From contig CM029617.1 in the NCBI GenBank assembly GCA_017311315.1, positions 16,146,620 to 16,210,619 on the forward strand: 64,000 bases of DNA, read 5' to 3'. The DNA comes from Dendrocalamus latiflorus (taxonomy: Eukaryota > Streptophyta > Magnoliopsida > Poales > Poaceae). The number at the start of each line of letters is the position of its first letter. The stretch's first letter is position 1. The translations under genes and the position numbers were made by a program. This document shows, piece after piece, positions 10,164 through 22,325 of the stretch. The notes beneath the pieces were generated by a model. That model saw only the letters and a list, made by a program, of their open reading frames with translations, was not told where the DNA came from and ran no database searches.

Positions 10164-10488
10164 ATGGGACGGAGGGGGCCAAAGGGCTCAGCGGCATGGC
10201 TTCGGCCCGTGAAGCCCTTCACCATGAGAGGCTCCTGTTGTAGGGGTGGCCCCCACCTAAACCCAGTAGGCCTGTTAGAAGGATGTTAGGCCCAAAATGG
10301 GACATGTGTAATGACATGAGTACCCCTGAGGGGAATACTCACGTGTAAGGGTATAATTGTAAAAGCGCTCCTCATTTGGATATATATATATATATATATA
10401 ACACAAGCCATGGGGAGAAACCCTAAGCCATTACTCACCTAACTCTCCACTACCATACTCTCTCTCTGTTTGGTCTGTAACCACAACA
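10164..10488 (+). mobile_element. Element B polypurine tract and 3' LTR
   Basis: A polypurine tract GGGACGGAGGGGG is followed by an LTR closely similar to 6878-7174: shared GAAGCCCTTCACCATGAGAG, GTAGGGGTGGCCCCCACCTA and the ending TTTGGTCTGTAACCACAACA at 10488. A (TA)n run at about 10380-10401 replaces the shorter one in copy A and is the likely TATA region. Confidence 0.75.
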
Positions 10489-11942
10489 GTTACAAATCAA
10501 TGGGAGTGTTGTGGCACTGGACATATTTGTAGAAGGTAATTTGCCACCGGTGAAAGTACAAGGACTAGACCCTTATGCTGAGTAAAGAACATAGTGATCG
10601 CCCAACCACAAGCGTTGATACGTCAAACCTGGTCTAGTAACTGCTAAAATTCGATTGAACCTCTACATATGCGGTTGGAGGCAAAGTGTGAAGTCCATAC
10701 GGAAGGGAGCTGAGAAGGGCCGTATGGATTTTGGCGCCATTGTTGTTTTTATTATTGATTTGATTATCAAATGTCCAGACAATAGTAGGCTGAGATGAGT
10801 CAGAGGTTGTGGCCTGGGCTTGTTGAGGAAACCTACTAGGTAGAGGCTATATAAAGAATTGAGCAGCGAACAACCTTGTTTTCTTAACTTTTTGGCCGGA
10901 GTTAAGGAATCTTGTGGGTAAAGCAGGACAGCTTTGCAAAGTCATGACCAATTGTATTCGAATACGCCGTGCTTCCGGTAAATGAAGCTGCGTTTAATGG
11001 GTGAATCCAATAACAAGGCATAAGTAGATTTGGAAAGGATTTGGTAATGTTGGTGATATGGTAATTGAACTTTGAAAACCCCCAATAATTATAGAAAGCT
11101 TTAGTTTTATGTTTAAAACCTGTTTATAACTAAAGCTGCATCCACATAAAATAATGAAACTTAATCCCCCTTCACTTGTCATACCTTGCATGTATTTATT
11201 ACTAAGCTCCGTGTGACTTGTTGAGTACGGTTGGTTGTACTCAAACTTGCTTTACTTCCCCCCCCCCACACAGAGATCAGAGGAGGACCGAACATTACAG
11301 GTTTACGTGTTAGGGTTGTGACCACACTCAAGCGTTTCTGTGGAGTTTTCTGAAGTTCTTCTGATTGTAAGTTATGTTTTGGGCTTGAACGCCCTTAGAA
11401 TTAAATTTAACTGTTAAGTCTTATTTTAATTAAATTAACTCTTTTCAAATGTTTGTAAGCAGGCTAGATACTCCTTCTGTCCGTAACTGAACTCCTGGGC
11501 CGTTACGGAAGGCAACGACATTCCCATCCCCAAAAACAGGGGTGTTACAATGTGTTCTCTAAGTTGCCACTTCTCTTTCACTACAACAAAAGCATCCTTA
11601 TTAGTGCACGTCATCGAGAAATCCATAACCATTAGATATAACCTTAACGAATTATCAACCCTCCGATTGGTTAAGATCATGGCTCAGGGGTAACCCATGT
11701 GACAAAATGCCTCGTGTCTCCTCACGAATGGAAGTGAAGCGTCCCCTCTCAGAAGAAAGATTGGATGCCCAACCATGCATTATGGGATGCAGTTATAATT
11801 ACTTAATTGGCACGTGTAAATAAATGATACGACGCCCATGCACATAAATCTAAATTACCATTGTGCCTGGACGTTTGATGCCAGCATCCTGTAGCCCATA
11901 ACTTCCGATCATGCAAAGAGAAAGGGATCTAAAGTTTAGTCT
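10489..11942. other. Unassigned repeat-like sequence
   Basis: No intact gene. The first 300 bases hold coding-like traces (for example NGSVVALDIFVEGNLPPVK, with several stops), and 10850-10880 has a TATATAAAG before TTGAGCAGCG, which resembles an LTR promoter. At 11521-11550 a CAGGGGTGTTACA string is the reverse complement of the TGTAACACCCC start of many plant LTRs, so a minus-strand LTR border probably lies there. The rest is A/T-rich spacer. Confidence 0.4.
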
Positions 11943-13847
11943 TCAAGTAAAGAACCCACCATCTCTATCTAGTGGTCTTGTTGCAAATAATGCACAGAAA
12001 ATAGAGACAAGAGCCTGGAACGTGCAACGTACCTTCTCTATGATGGCTCTGTTCATGTGTTCGGCTACACCGTTTTGTTGAGGAGAGCCTGGAACGGTAT
12101 AATGTCTCACAATACCTTCTGACTTGCATAAAGCTTCAAATTCTCCAGAACAGAACTCCAAACCATTGTCGGTACGCAGCTTCTTGACATGCTTGCCAGT
12201 TTGTCTTTCAATCATAATCTTCCACTCCTTGAATGTTTTGAATACATCTGATTTGTGCTTGACAAAATATGCCCAAACTTTTCTTGAATAATCATCAATG
12301 ATGGTCAACATGTAGCTTGCACCTCCAAGTGACGGAACGCGGGATTCTCCCCACAAATCAGAGTGAACATAATTCAATATACCTTTTGTAGAGTGAGTCG
12401 CAGTACTGAATTGCACCCTCTTTTGCTTGCCGAAGACACAATGTTCACAAAACTTCAACTTGTCGATACTTTGACCATTAAGAAATTCTCTTTTGCATAA
12501 TTCCATCATTCCAGCTTCACTCATATGCCCCAGACGCATATGCCAAAGATTAGTAGCATCAGAATCAGACAATTTATTTGAGGCAACTGTAGCATTACCT
12601 GAAATTGTAGTGCCTTGCAGATGATATAAGTTGGCAGATTTCATATCACCCTTCATCACAACAAGAGAACCTTTGGTGACTATCAGAACTCCACCTCCAC
12701 CTGAATACTTATACCCTTTAGCATCAAGAGTACTCAATGAGATAAAATTTCTCTTCAAATTCAGAAAGTGACGAACATCCGACAAAGTTCTGATGGTGCC
12801 ATCAAACATCTTGATCCGAATAGAACCAATGCCTGCAACCTTGCATGGTGTATTATCACCCATCAACACTGATCCACTTGGCGTAGCTTCATAAGTAGCG
12901 AACCACTCTCGGTTCGGGCTCATGTGGAATGTACAGGCTGAATCAAGAATCCATTCATCGTCGGCTTTGCAATTACCGGCGAAGGCAATGAGGACATCTC
13001 CATCAGAAGCTTCTTTGGTGACAACGGTGGCTCTAGGTTCATCATCTTGTTGATTCTTCTTGAAATTATTATTCCTTTTCTCCTTGTTCTGTAACTTCCA
13101 GCACTCGGATATGTCATGACCATCCTTCTTGCAATACTTGCATGTCTTCCTGTTCCTGGATTTAGATCTGCCTCTGTATTTGATTTTGCTTCTACCTTTT
13201 GAATTGTCGTTTGAACTCTTCTCATATTGCCTGCCGCGGACAGACAAACCTTCTGCATGCGTACTTGAACTTTCATTGGGAACCATAAGCTTCATCTTTT
13301 CCTTAGCATACAGAGCTTCATAAACTGCACTGAGAGTGAGAGTATCTTGGCTATATAGAATAGTATCTCTAAAAGTAGAGTACGAACTGATCAGAGAGCA
13401 TAGCAAAATAAGACTCAAATCTTCATCATCATATTTTACCTCCATAGCTTCGAGGTCTGCAACAATTTCCTTGAAAGCTGTTAGGTGGTTCAACAACGAG
13501 GCACCCTTCACCATCTTGTGGGAATAAAGCTTCTGCTTTAGATGCATCTTGCTGGTCAGATCCTTGGTCATGCAAATTTGCTCCAGCTTCAGCCATAATG
13601 CGGCGGCGGATGTCTCCTTCATAACCTCCTGTAAAATATTATTTGATAAATGAAGATGGATTTTAGATAAGGCATTACGATCTTTACGTTGCTTCTCATC
13701 AGCGGACAATGTGGCTGGCATCTTGTCGATCCCCAGAAGTGCATCATCCAAATCAAGCTGTGATAAAACAGCTCGCATCTTGACTTGGCATAGAAAAAAC
13801 CTCGTGTCGCGATCCAACAGCGGGAGATCATACTTCAGAGTCGCCAT
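11943..13847 (-). pseudogene. Ty1/copia gag-protease-integrase, truncated
   Basis: The polyprotein starts at the ATG at 13847 (MATLKYDLPLL). In order: a copia gag domain, a CCHC knuckle (CKYCKKDGHDISEC, about 13150), the aspartic protease motif WILDSACTFHMSPN (about 12950), the pre-integrase HHCC finger (LWHMRLGH, then FCEHCVFGK) and the integrase core with DLWGE, TDNGLEF and QQNGVAEHMNR. The frame is open through the integrase glutamate. Coding homology ends near 12010, where a copy of the element's own LTR tip begins; reverse transcriptase and RNase H are missing. The remaining bases to the stop at 11943 are read-through. The element is dead in cis, but the gag half could still be translated. 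Confidence 0.92.
11979..12009 (-). mobile_element. LTR-tip remnant of the copia element
   Basis: The string TTGCAAATAATGCACAG and its continuation ATAGAGACAAGAG is repeated at 14278-14310 beside the primer-binding site. Here it abuts the integrase frame directly, so it is the end of the former 3' LTR left after a deletion that removed the rest of pol and most of that LTR. Confidence 0.75.
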
Positions 13848-14261
13848 GCGGAAGAAGAATAAATTTTGCTGGTACGAATTTGGGTATACCAAGCAAAAAA
13901 ATCTTGCAATATGAAAATCCTGGTACGCTTCCTTGGTGCACTTAGCAAATTCAACCAAAAAATAATTTTCCCAAGCAAAGCCACGAACAGGCTATTGACG
14001 ATCTCTCTTTTTTTTTGTTTCCTTGATTTCCGTGTGGCTTTATTAGCTTTGCATGCAACTTTCCGGGCGCTGGTTGCTTCTTTCCTGCAGATCTCTTTTT
14101 TCCTGGACGGCTTGCGCGAGACACGCTCGGAGACGGAACGCGACGCCAACTCGGAGAAGACGCGACGCGAACCGAGCGATGGTGCGAGACGTTCAGACGC
14201 CGACTCGAAATGTTTTTCCCAATCTCTCTAATGCATAATCTTTTGTGCTCTAATCTCCTGT

Positions 14262-14396
14262 GCTCTAATACCACTTATTGCAAATAATGCACAGAAAATA
14301 GAGACAAGAGAGACGAAATTTTTACGTGGAAAACCCTTTTGGGAAAAAACCACGGACGCTCGAAGTCAAATCACTATAATGAGGATAGTTTACAAT
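14262..14396 (-). mobile_element. Copia primer-binding site and 5' LTR remnant
   Basis: GCTCTAATACCA (14262-14273) is the reverse complement of a one-mismatch initiator tRNA-Met site. Two bases on, the LTR begins with TATTGCAAATAATGCACAG and carries ACGTGGAAAACCCTTTTGG, a block typical of copia LTRs. LTR-like sequence is lost at about 14396. The stretch 13848-14261 between gag and this site is the 5' leader. Confidence 0.7.
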
Positions 14397-14589
14397 GGAG
14401 CGCTTGCCGATGATGCGGATATGCACATGCTTAGCACTTTCAAGTCAAATACATCATTTCACTGGAAAGAAGTATTGAGCCGCATTAAATATTGTCAGGT
14501 GAATTTGTTTCTTAATGAATTTCCTTCTATTCATGTGAACGATATACTACCTTATGCCAAATTCTTTTTATTATTAGGTTTAAATATTG

Positions 14590-14990
14590 TGATGATTTCG
14601 GGGCCAAAGCAATGGAGAAGTCCATGCAGCTGATCAAGGAGGAAAGAAGCCCATGCAGTGGGAGAGTAAAAAGGGAGGAGCCTAAGGACATAAACTATAA
14701 GTTTTGGATAAGATTTTCAAGCCAAATTCGGACTTCCCATATGCTCAATCCAATTCAAACTCGGATTCAACTCAGAATTCAACTCGGATTCAGTTCGGGA
14801 CAGTCTGACAGGCAGTTACTAAAAAGGCCATAACTTTCACAAACGGAGTCCGATTCAGGTGTTTTTTATACTCCTTGGAAAGATAATTTCAAGGGCTACG
14901 CAATGGATCTGGTTCCACCTTCAAATTCATCACTGATAAAAAGTTATGACCAAAATAATATGACGGATGGAAAATATAGTGTCCTTTTTG
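14590..14990 (+). mobile_element. Gypsy LTR fragment 1
   Basis: Contains CATAACTTTCACAAACGGAG, also present near 15630, with the surrounding pattern of TCGGATTCAACTCGG repeats found in many grass gypsy LTRs. The borders cannot be set. The sequence before it (14397-14589) is A/T-rich with no gene. Confidence 0.5.
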
Positions 14991-15097
14991 TGAGAGTTCG
15001 TATCTAAAACCATATAGGGTTGAGTTGTACTTGGTTTGGGGAACATATGGACGTCCCAAGGGGCTATAGGGTTTAGTGTATTCAAAGCACTAACATT

Positions 15098-15496
15098 ATG
15101 AAGATTGATGAAGAAATTACAGGCAAGAAGAAGCAAGCTCCCAAGATTACCCCAAAGCCGAGGACGGCTTTGCTTCAAGGAGGGGAGGATGATGTGGCAC
15201 CAAGTAGCACTACAACTTTAGTTAGTACTTGCAGTTCTGTGCATAATATTCAAGAAGCTTTGAATACCAATTCTGAGGTTTATAATGTGCACAAGAGACA
15301 TATTTGGAAAGCTAATGAAGTCTATTTTCCAACGAATCAAGCGGCACTTGATTGGAGCTTCCTACACAAAGTTATGGCAATTTCATTGGATGCTGCACGA
15401 GCTGTCCGGAGAGACGCGCGAGACTTGCCAAACATAAAGAGTTCGAGTATTGCAATGCAAGTAAGGATAAAATCCGACCACACCATGACTTTCTAA
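15098..15496 (+). pseudogene. Possible polyprotein tail before gypsy LTR 2
   Basis: A 132-codon frame with PRTALLQGGEDD, comparable to the acidic LQEGEDDED block of the tail at 7196, lying directly in front of an LTR-like stretch. No enzyme domain is present. The position and acidic block suggest the degenerate 3' end of a gypsy polyprotein; a chance frame cannot be excluded. Confidence 0.3.
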
Positions 15497-15509
15497 AGGT
15501 TGAGAAGGA

Positions 15510-16182
15510 CTCATTTTCAGGTTCCAAACAGATTTGGAAGCCCCTTGAACAAGAAAACAAAACATATAAAGATTTGAAACCGATTCGGACTCGGATTGGG
15601 ACAGCTAGCAAGACCGATACTAAAACGTCCATAACTTTCACAAACGGAGTCCGATTTTGGCGTTCTTGGACTCGTTGGAAAGCTATTTCGAAGCCCCACA
15701 CAAAGGACAAGGTGCCAGCCACGAAATCCTCATAGTCAGATCGCAAATTAAGAGAGAATTCAGAGGTAACAGTTTAGGTATTTCCTTTTTAGTTCGTATT
15801 GGAGTTTGTTTCGGCCTTAGGCCAAGTTGTGCGTGAGTTTTAGTCAAGGCCGTGCATTGTGCACCAATATAAGGCTAGGGCCTTAGCCCCATTGTAACTC
15901 AGGTTATGAATTAAGAAATAGAAACCAGAAAATCTCCATGATTTGGTGGCCATTGTAGGCGTGTTCTTGAGATTTCCATCGAGGAATTGCTCTTGGTGTG
16001 TTGAATCCAATTGTGGTGTTGGATTCTACTCGCTGAAACTTTGGTTTCTCTACCCTTCGTTCACGTGCTACGGTGTGCGTGGGAGAAGACTTATCTTGGA
16101 GAGGGCATCCAACAAGGCGTATCGTGAAAGATCAGGGCCAAAGTAATGGGGTTCAGCTAGCTTGCTAGGTGGATCCGTATCA
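15510..16182 (+). mobile_element. Gypsy LTR 2 with start of a primer-binding site
   Basis: Shares CATAACTTTCACAAACGGAG and the bases after it with 14590-14990, and shows the LTR sequence of promoter-like ACCAATATAAGGC (about 15868), leader and GGATCCGTATCA end at 16182. AGTGGT follows as at 8124, but the primer site is cut after TGGT, so a break or insertion lies at about 16189. Confidence 0.55.
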
Positions 16183-16323
16183 AGTGGTCTTTTGGCTTTT
16201 TCAAAAGTCAAAAGCTAAACGTTGAAACGGAACGACCTCTTGAATCAGATTCTCTATCTAAGCTCAAATTTATGTGCGTCATCTGCATCGATGTTATCAT
16301 AATAGACAAAGTGCAGACAAAGG

Positions 16324-16600
16324 CACTACCACACATGGGGTCATCATAGACAGTTTGCAGCCCTCATCAAAGACGGTTTCTGAACCGTCAAATTTATTGC
16401 ATTGGTGATAACAAATGGTTATCATACACGGCTCTCAAACCATCTGTGATAAGTCATAACACAGATGGTTTTTTAAAAATAGCTGTCTGTAATATGTGAC
16501 ATATCACATACGGCTAATACAAAAAACCATCTGTGATGGTCTACGTATCACAGACGGTTTTGTGTTAGAAACCATATGTGATAGTTCTTTGTATGGCTAT
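16324..16600 (+). mobile_element. CACTA-type transposon end
   Basis: CACTACCACACATGG at 16324 is followed by at least six copies, in both orientations, of a 10-14 base motif (AACCATCTGTGAT or ATCACAGACGGTT). CACTA (En/Spm) transposons have a CACTA terminus and clustered subterminal repeats of exactly this kind in grasses. The opposite terminus was not found, so it is a truncated end. Confidence 0.7.
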
Positions 16601-16860
16601 TTTTTTGTTTTTCGGCTAGCATCTGGAAATACTAGCCATGCCTCTGAATATAAACAAGTAGATTACATATAAATAATAGATAAGTCAATTACAACTCAAA
16701 AACAATTACAAAAGAATGTTCATGCATAGTACTTTGTATAGCTAACAAATTTTGTACTTTTCGGCCTGCCTCAGGAAATGCTAGCCATGCTATCTAAACA
16801 TAAGCAAACAGAATACAAATAAATGATAGATAAGTGGATTACAACTCAAAGTGAATTATG
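16584..16860 (+). repeat. Tandem duplication of about 140 bp
   Basis: 16584-16728 and 16729-16860 share an ordered series: GTWCTTTGTATRGCT, TTTTCGGC, GGAAATRCTAGCCATGC, ATAGATAAGTSRATTACAAC. The two copies are diverged (roughly 75-80 percent by eye). The duplication follows the CACTA end and may be part of that element. Confidence 0.6.
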
Positions 16861-17055
16861 GAGTGTGCAAGACTATGTTAGTGTTACCATAAAATATATG
16901 GGTATCATAGAATGACTTATCTTTGACACTAAGATAGTAAACTAGACAACATAAAGTCATAACTCACAACTTACTTGTTCTTGATTTAGATGAATGATAC
17001 CAACATATTTTATGATAAAATTAACATAGTCTTGCATACCCCATAATTTAAATGA
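16850..17055. mobile_element. Hairpin MITE
   Basis: Arms at about 16852-16907 and 16997-17053 are inverted copies: TGCAAGACTATGTTA with GTTACCATAAAATATATGGG on the left, and the complement CTTGCATA preceded by TAACATAGT on the right. The central part of about 90 bases is unpaired. No coding. Long palindromic arms at this length are typical of Tourist- or Stowaway-like MITEs; the family was not recognised. Confidence 0.7.
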
Positions 17056-17159
17056 TCTAGAGACAAAGTCATATCCTATATTACACTTGACTTAGCAATT
17101 TTAACTAAAGCAGATTTTCTAAAGTGTATGAAAGAATACAATAATAGTAGTGAAGGTTC

Positions 17160-20100
17160 CATCCACCGTTACCTTCACCATATGCTAGTTTATCAGCGTT
17201 ACATCTGCTTGTTATCATCACTGGGTTAAACCGCCCAAGGCAACACAATTCAGGGCTTTACCTGCCCAATATTTTTTCATTCCACCCACGAAGTTTTTTA
17301 GAAATAGGCACTATAACTCCGGCAGGTTCCCCACGCCTACCCATGACTATGGGCACGATTGTTCGAACATTTTCACTATACGGAGCTCACACACTTTACG
17401 CACAAAAGACAACTAATTTATTATATTCCACATGTTTTCTTAAACATGCAGATCAAGAAGGTCACTACGAGACTTTTACAATGCATCTTCCCATCGAGGT
17501 CACACCCGCTAATGTTTCTACCACTGTGAGGCTAAACCACCTACTCTAGAAGCCCCTCTTGTGCCATCACATCAAAGGCCTTCGCTCACTTGATAGTGTG
17601 CCATCGGATGGCGCAACCCATATTGGATCGATGCAAATTAGTTAGCCAGCTTGTACCCATTATAGACTTATGATTACACCATTTTACATTGGGAGGTCAT
17701 AAAAGGTTTAGTTTTTAAAGTTATCTAGGTGGTTCTAACACAAACCACACATTCTTGTGCTTTGCCGCACCATCCTCTCTTAGCATCCACCCAGATATTT
17801 TAGCAAGTTTCAAGATTTTTGGGAGTGTAAAATAATCAAGCTACAACATATCAGTCACTTTCCACCGACTGCCCAAACCAAACTTTCATGTTTGAAATGA
17901 TGTCAAGGCAAATTAGTACCCTCAAGTATCTAAGTAAGACTAAGCATGACACTTAGATACAAATTTATCACTACTATGTTAACCATTATTGTTAAGCTGA
18001 TAAGGTTTTATGTTCAATGTCAAGGAGTGGGGAATAATTAAGCAATTATCCATAGAGAATTAACTATGAACTAATGCGAATATCATTTACATAATAAAGT
18101 AAAGTATGCAATTTGATCTTTTCAAATAAAATAACTTGAATTCAAAAGGTAGGTGTAATATGATAAAAATGTTAACTCACATTGTTCACAAGCTATCTAA
18201 TCTTGAGGATTCTGGTTCTGCTCGATCTGCTGCTCTTTTTGGTCCTCGTAGTCTATTTAATGGAGTGCATAGGAAATCGAATAAATACCAACAAATAAGA
18301 ATAAATCCAAATGAAAATACAAATGAACTCCGAAATTCATGATTTTGGTTTCATGATCTTGATTTTAAATAAATTTAAAAATAAGTTTCATTTAATTTAG
18401 ATTTAAAATGAAAGAGAACGTGCCTTTCAAATTTTAAGTTTGAATTAAATCCAAAAATTAACAAGGAGAGAGATTCTCTCCCACTGATAGGTAGGGTCCA
18501 CTAATTTTAATATTATTTTTGATTTATTTATCTACTGAAAAACCACTGTGGTTGATGGGTGCGGCCTAACACTGTGTAAGCCACAGAAAAAAACCCACAT
18601 GTCAGTGGCTCATACCCTTTTAATTGGTTTTAAATGATTTTCTTAATTAGGTTGGGCCCACATGTCACAGAGTACATAACCTAAGCTAATGACAGGGCCC
18701 ACTGGCCAGTGATTACTTAAGTTAATCTAATGACCTACTTAATTTTATTAAGTTTGAATTTAAACCAATAAGGGAGCTCTACCATGAGCGTAGGGAGAAG
18801 GAACGACCGAGCTAATGGAAAGCCGAGACTCAACCGCACATAGTGGTGGTGATGGTACCATCAGTGGTGCACTAGAAGGGCAGCGCGACGACAAGAGGCA
18901 CGACGAAGGACGACCGTCACGGCGGCTGTGGCACTGAGAGTATCAACGAGGTGAGGGGATCCTACTAGAGGGGTCGGTGGGGTCCGAGAAGGGTTGAGGT
19001 AGCACAACGGCTAGAGCCCGAGGCGGAGCAGGGTGGGAGCATAGCACCAGCGAGGTTGAGGCGACGGTGGTCCAATTTGATAGCAGGGACTTGATGAGGG
19101 AGTCCTAGGGAAGCCTTGGTTGGAAGGAATTGACCGTAGAAGCCCCATATTGGTCGATTGTAGTGTTGGCCGAAGTTGGGGAAGAAGATGACTCGATAAG
19201 CTACGGGGCAAGAGGGGGCGATTGCTTGGAGGGAGAGGGAGAGGAGAGCATGGAGAAGCTAGGGAAGGCTCAACCCGGTACTTATAGGCAGCGAAGCGAT
19301 TGGGAGGCATGGGCGGCATATGGCGGTGTAGGAGGATGACACGATGAGCATTAATGGCCAGCGTCATCATGGGCATGGCCCTAGGGAAGAGAGCTTTGGC
19401 ATGGTAGTGTGCACGGAGGAGAGGCTCTCACGGTCGGTCGCCAGAGCTTAAGTCAATTGACTTGATGGCATGGTAGGGAGGGTGTCAGTGTGGCAGTCCG
19501 CATCGCAACGCACTTCAATGCGGGTGATGATGGACCGGTTGTCACGGTCTGACCATGCGCAAAGGTGGTGGTGCCATGGTCAAGGGTTGTGGCGGTGACT
19601 AGCATGACAAGGCCGGTGTAGGGTGCACACACGGTACGACGATGGTTTAGCAGAGCAGTCCAGGTGTGGGCACACGGTGAGGTATTGCTTAGTTAGGTGG
19701 CACATATGCGCACATTAGCACTGGCCAGGCACGGTCGACGCTGAGGTGTTGAGGTGCAGCCAGTGTGCCGAGCACGTTTTGGCACTGGCTGGGTCGGGCT
19801 CTTTTTGTGGCTTTTATTTGGCAAGGGAACTATAAGTTCTTCAAATTTTAAATTGAACTCCTAATTGAGTTTTTGTTAGGCTTGAACTTGAGAATGTTTT
19901 TTTTAATTTAGAATTCAAATTATTAGACTTTTGACTTCAATTCTACTTTTCTTTCCAGATGATTTATTTTAGAATTTAGCTCATGATTTATTTTACTAAA
20001 ATGCCCTTTGAATTTTGAATTTAAGTTTCCTTCCTGGTTTCTTTTAACCAAAATTTTATAGCAAATTTTTCTGCGTTACTTTCTGGATCATCTTTTCGTA

Positions 20101-20279
20101 TTCAAATTTTTAGTTCGAGTTTGTTTTATTAATTGTATGTCCTTTTCTTTAGTTTATTTTCATAACTCAAACTCCAGGAAAACCTCAGTTAATAAATTAG
20201 GAAAACCAACTGTCAACAAGACATAGCAAAAGTTTCAAATTTTACACATTTTTGAACATCAGGCTTTTGGGATGTTACA
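17160..20279 (-). mobile_element. Degenerate giant gypsy-type LTR, copy 1
   Basis: Matches the 48996-52323 LTR in order: GCCCTTGACCGTGGGCACG or CATGACTATGGGCACGATTG, ACAAAAGACAA, CATGCAGATC, the CACTGATAGGTAGGG block (18482 and 50618), a GC-rich block holding the minus-strand promoter, and the terminal GGGATGTTACA ending at 20279. The minus-strand TATA candidate is CCTATAAGTACC near 19280. The left border is lost among the CACTA and MITE insertions. Frames inside (for example the minus strand at 19011-19376) are compositional. Confidence 0.6.
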
Positions 20280-21782
20280 CATAATCTCTTCAAGGTTCCA
20301 TGGCCGTTGTTCACGGTTGGCGACGGCGCCTTCTTCATATGGGGCGCTGCATCTTGGGTTTACACTACTAGTTGAAAAATTTTACCACCCTCACTAGTAT
20401 GGCTAGTAACCAGTGGTTACTGGAAATTTGGAAAGTTTTGACCAAAAAATTTGAAATTCAATTTTGTTTTTCGTGAAAATTTTTGAATTTTTTATAACAA
20501 AAAACTATGAATACTTGTGGAGGTAAACTAGATATTTATATATACATGAAATAGAGATGAAAATGAAGTTGAAATCTGATGTATTTTTGTATTTAAATGA
20601 ATTCTATTTGAAATGTGGGCCCACAACCCAAAAACCCTGCCTCGTTTCCTTACCGGCCCTCACCGATATGACCGGTTTTCACCGGTAATCGCTGAAATTT
20701 TGGCGAAATTTTATTCCCTGGCTGCATCTGAGAGCGGTATTGACCGTGAAGCAGCCCTAGATAGTGGAACTAAAAGAGATTTTTAGAATCAAAATTAAGA
20801 GGATCATGTCATGTTGTGTGCATTGGTTTTGATCTGTGAAGCGTAGTGATTCTGCTAATCAAAAGTTATGTTGAATAAGCTACCTTCGGCAAGAACTTGA
20901 GATGGATATCTATACTAAATTAGCTTGTTTGGATGTCACCAGATGCACTTAGTTTTCAGCCTGTCATGTCCAACTACTCCCATATTTTCTTCAATTTCAT
21001 GTGAATTTTTCATCAAATCATGATACATCAACGGCCATGCATGCAATTATCCCCACATTGGATGACACATGTGACCCAATAGCTTGGGACCGCGCAGCTA
21101 CCATCGACAACTACGCCACGGTGAAGAAAGATGAAGGCTACTGTTAAGCAAGGGGAAGAGATCTAGAGAGAGGGACATGCTGCTTAGGAGATCCCGTGTG
21201 TTTATGGTTGCTGATGAATCATGTTTCACAAGAAATTCACGATAAATTAGCAAAAAGATGGGCAAAATGGAGTTATAGGGTGTATTTGGACAATACAAAG
21301 TAACTTGTGGGAGTGTTAATAAACCAAAATGGCTTATAAGGGGTAAGCATTAGTGCATGTTTCTATCGTGTATCCAGATTTTTTTCTATCATGTATTAGT
21401 GCATGTTTGTCCATTAGATGAAAATCGGATGGTGAAGGAGAAGATGTAGTCATTGTCGTGGGTATATACTCAGCTTTAATATAGATTAACTATTATACAC
21501 TTTGACAATTCGCTACCAGGAGTGTCCAATTTGCTAACTCAAAGACGAATGGAACTGCGAAGTGACCAATTTGGTACTTCTTCGAAGTTGAGTGGTCAAA
21601 ACAGCACCCAACAAGCTTCGAGAAGGGATGAAGTCAAGAGAACTCAACCACGAGCATTTGGCTTCTGTCTTCCTAAAACCAGACGTCTCTTCAAACCCTT
21701 TGAAGGGTAGAATCACTTCGAACTCTTTGGAAAGCAAACACGAGACGGCTAGAGCTACAAGACGTAGATTCCGTCGTCAACA
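20280..21782. other. Gene-free spacer with ACCGGT-rich repeat
   Basis: 20380-20740 is an A/T-rich insertion-like block with AACCAGTGGTTACTGG near its left end and repeated ACCGGT motifs near its right end, reminiscent of non-autonomous DNA transposons, but no terminal repeats could be fixed. 20741-21500 shows nothing recognisable. 21522-21782 has an open but low-complexity basic frame that runs into the copia fragment and may be more of it. Confidence 0.35.
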
Positions 21783-22325
21783 GGCCAACATGACTTCTAA
21801 CCCAGGAGATAATTAATGAAAGATACTTGAAAAAGTGTTGCGCTACTTGAGAAGCACAACATCTTTTAAAATTCATTATATTGGATACCTTCTATATTAG
21901 AAGGATACAGTGACTCCAATTGGATCTCTGACGCAAATGAGATTAAAGATACAAGTGGCTATGTGTTTACTTTAACTGGTACTGCAGTTTCATGGAGTTC
22001 TTGTAAATAGACCATATTAACGAGGTTAACCATGGAAGCAGAATTTATAGCACTTGACACAGCCACTATTAAGGCTGAATAGCTAAGTGAGCTTCTGTTG
22101 GACTTGCCATTAGTTGATAAACCAATACCAACAATCCTTATGTACTGTGATAATCAAACAGTTTTGGCTAAAGTCACAAATATGAAAGATAATATGAAGT
22201 CCTCCGGATATGTGAAGCATAGACTGAAATCTGTCAGAAAACTGAGAAACTCCAAGGTAATTGCTATGAATTATATTCACACAAAGAAAAAACTAGCAGA
22301 CCCTTTTACAAAGGGGTCAATGTGA
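21783..22325 (+). pseudogene. Ty1/copia pol C-terminus (RNase H), broken
   Basis: This is the copia RNase H end. It reads PGDN, two stops, KILEKVLRYLRSTTSFKIHY in frame 1. It shifts at 21899-21900 to the frame reading GYSDSNWISDANEIKDTSGYVF and TGTAVSWSSCK, a stop, MEAEFIALDTATIKAE, another stop, then MYCDNQTVLAK and HTKKKLADPFTKGSM. The GYSDSDW-like, EAEF-like and DNQTV motifs are the conserved RNase H blocks. With four stops and one frameshift it is non-functional. Reverse transcriptase is missing upstream. Confidence 0.9.

Noticed and set aside
19398..19412. CATGGTAGTG as the opposite end of the CACTA element
   Set aside because: No subterminal repeats beside it and only seven matching bases; it lies inside the giant LTR copy.
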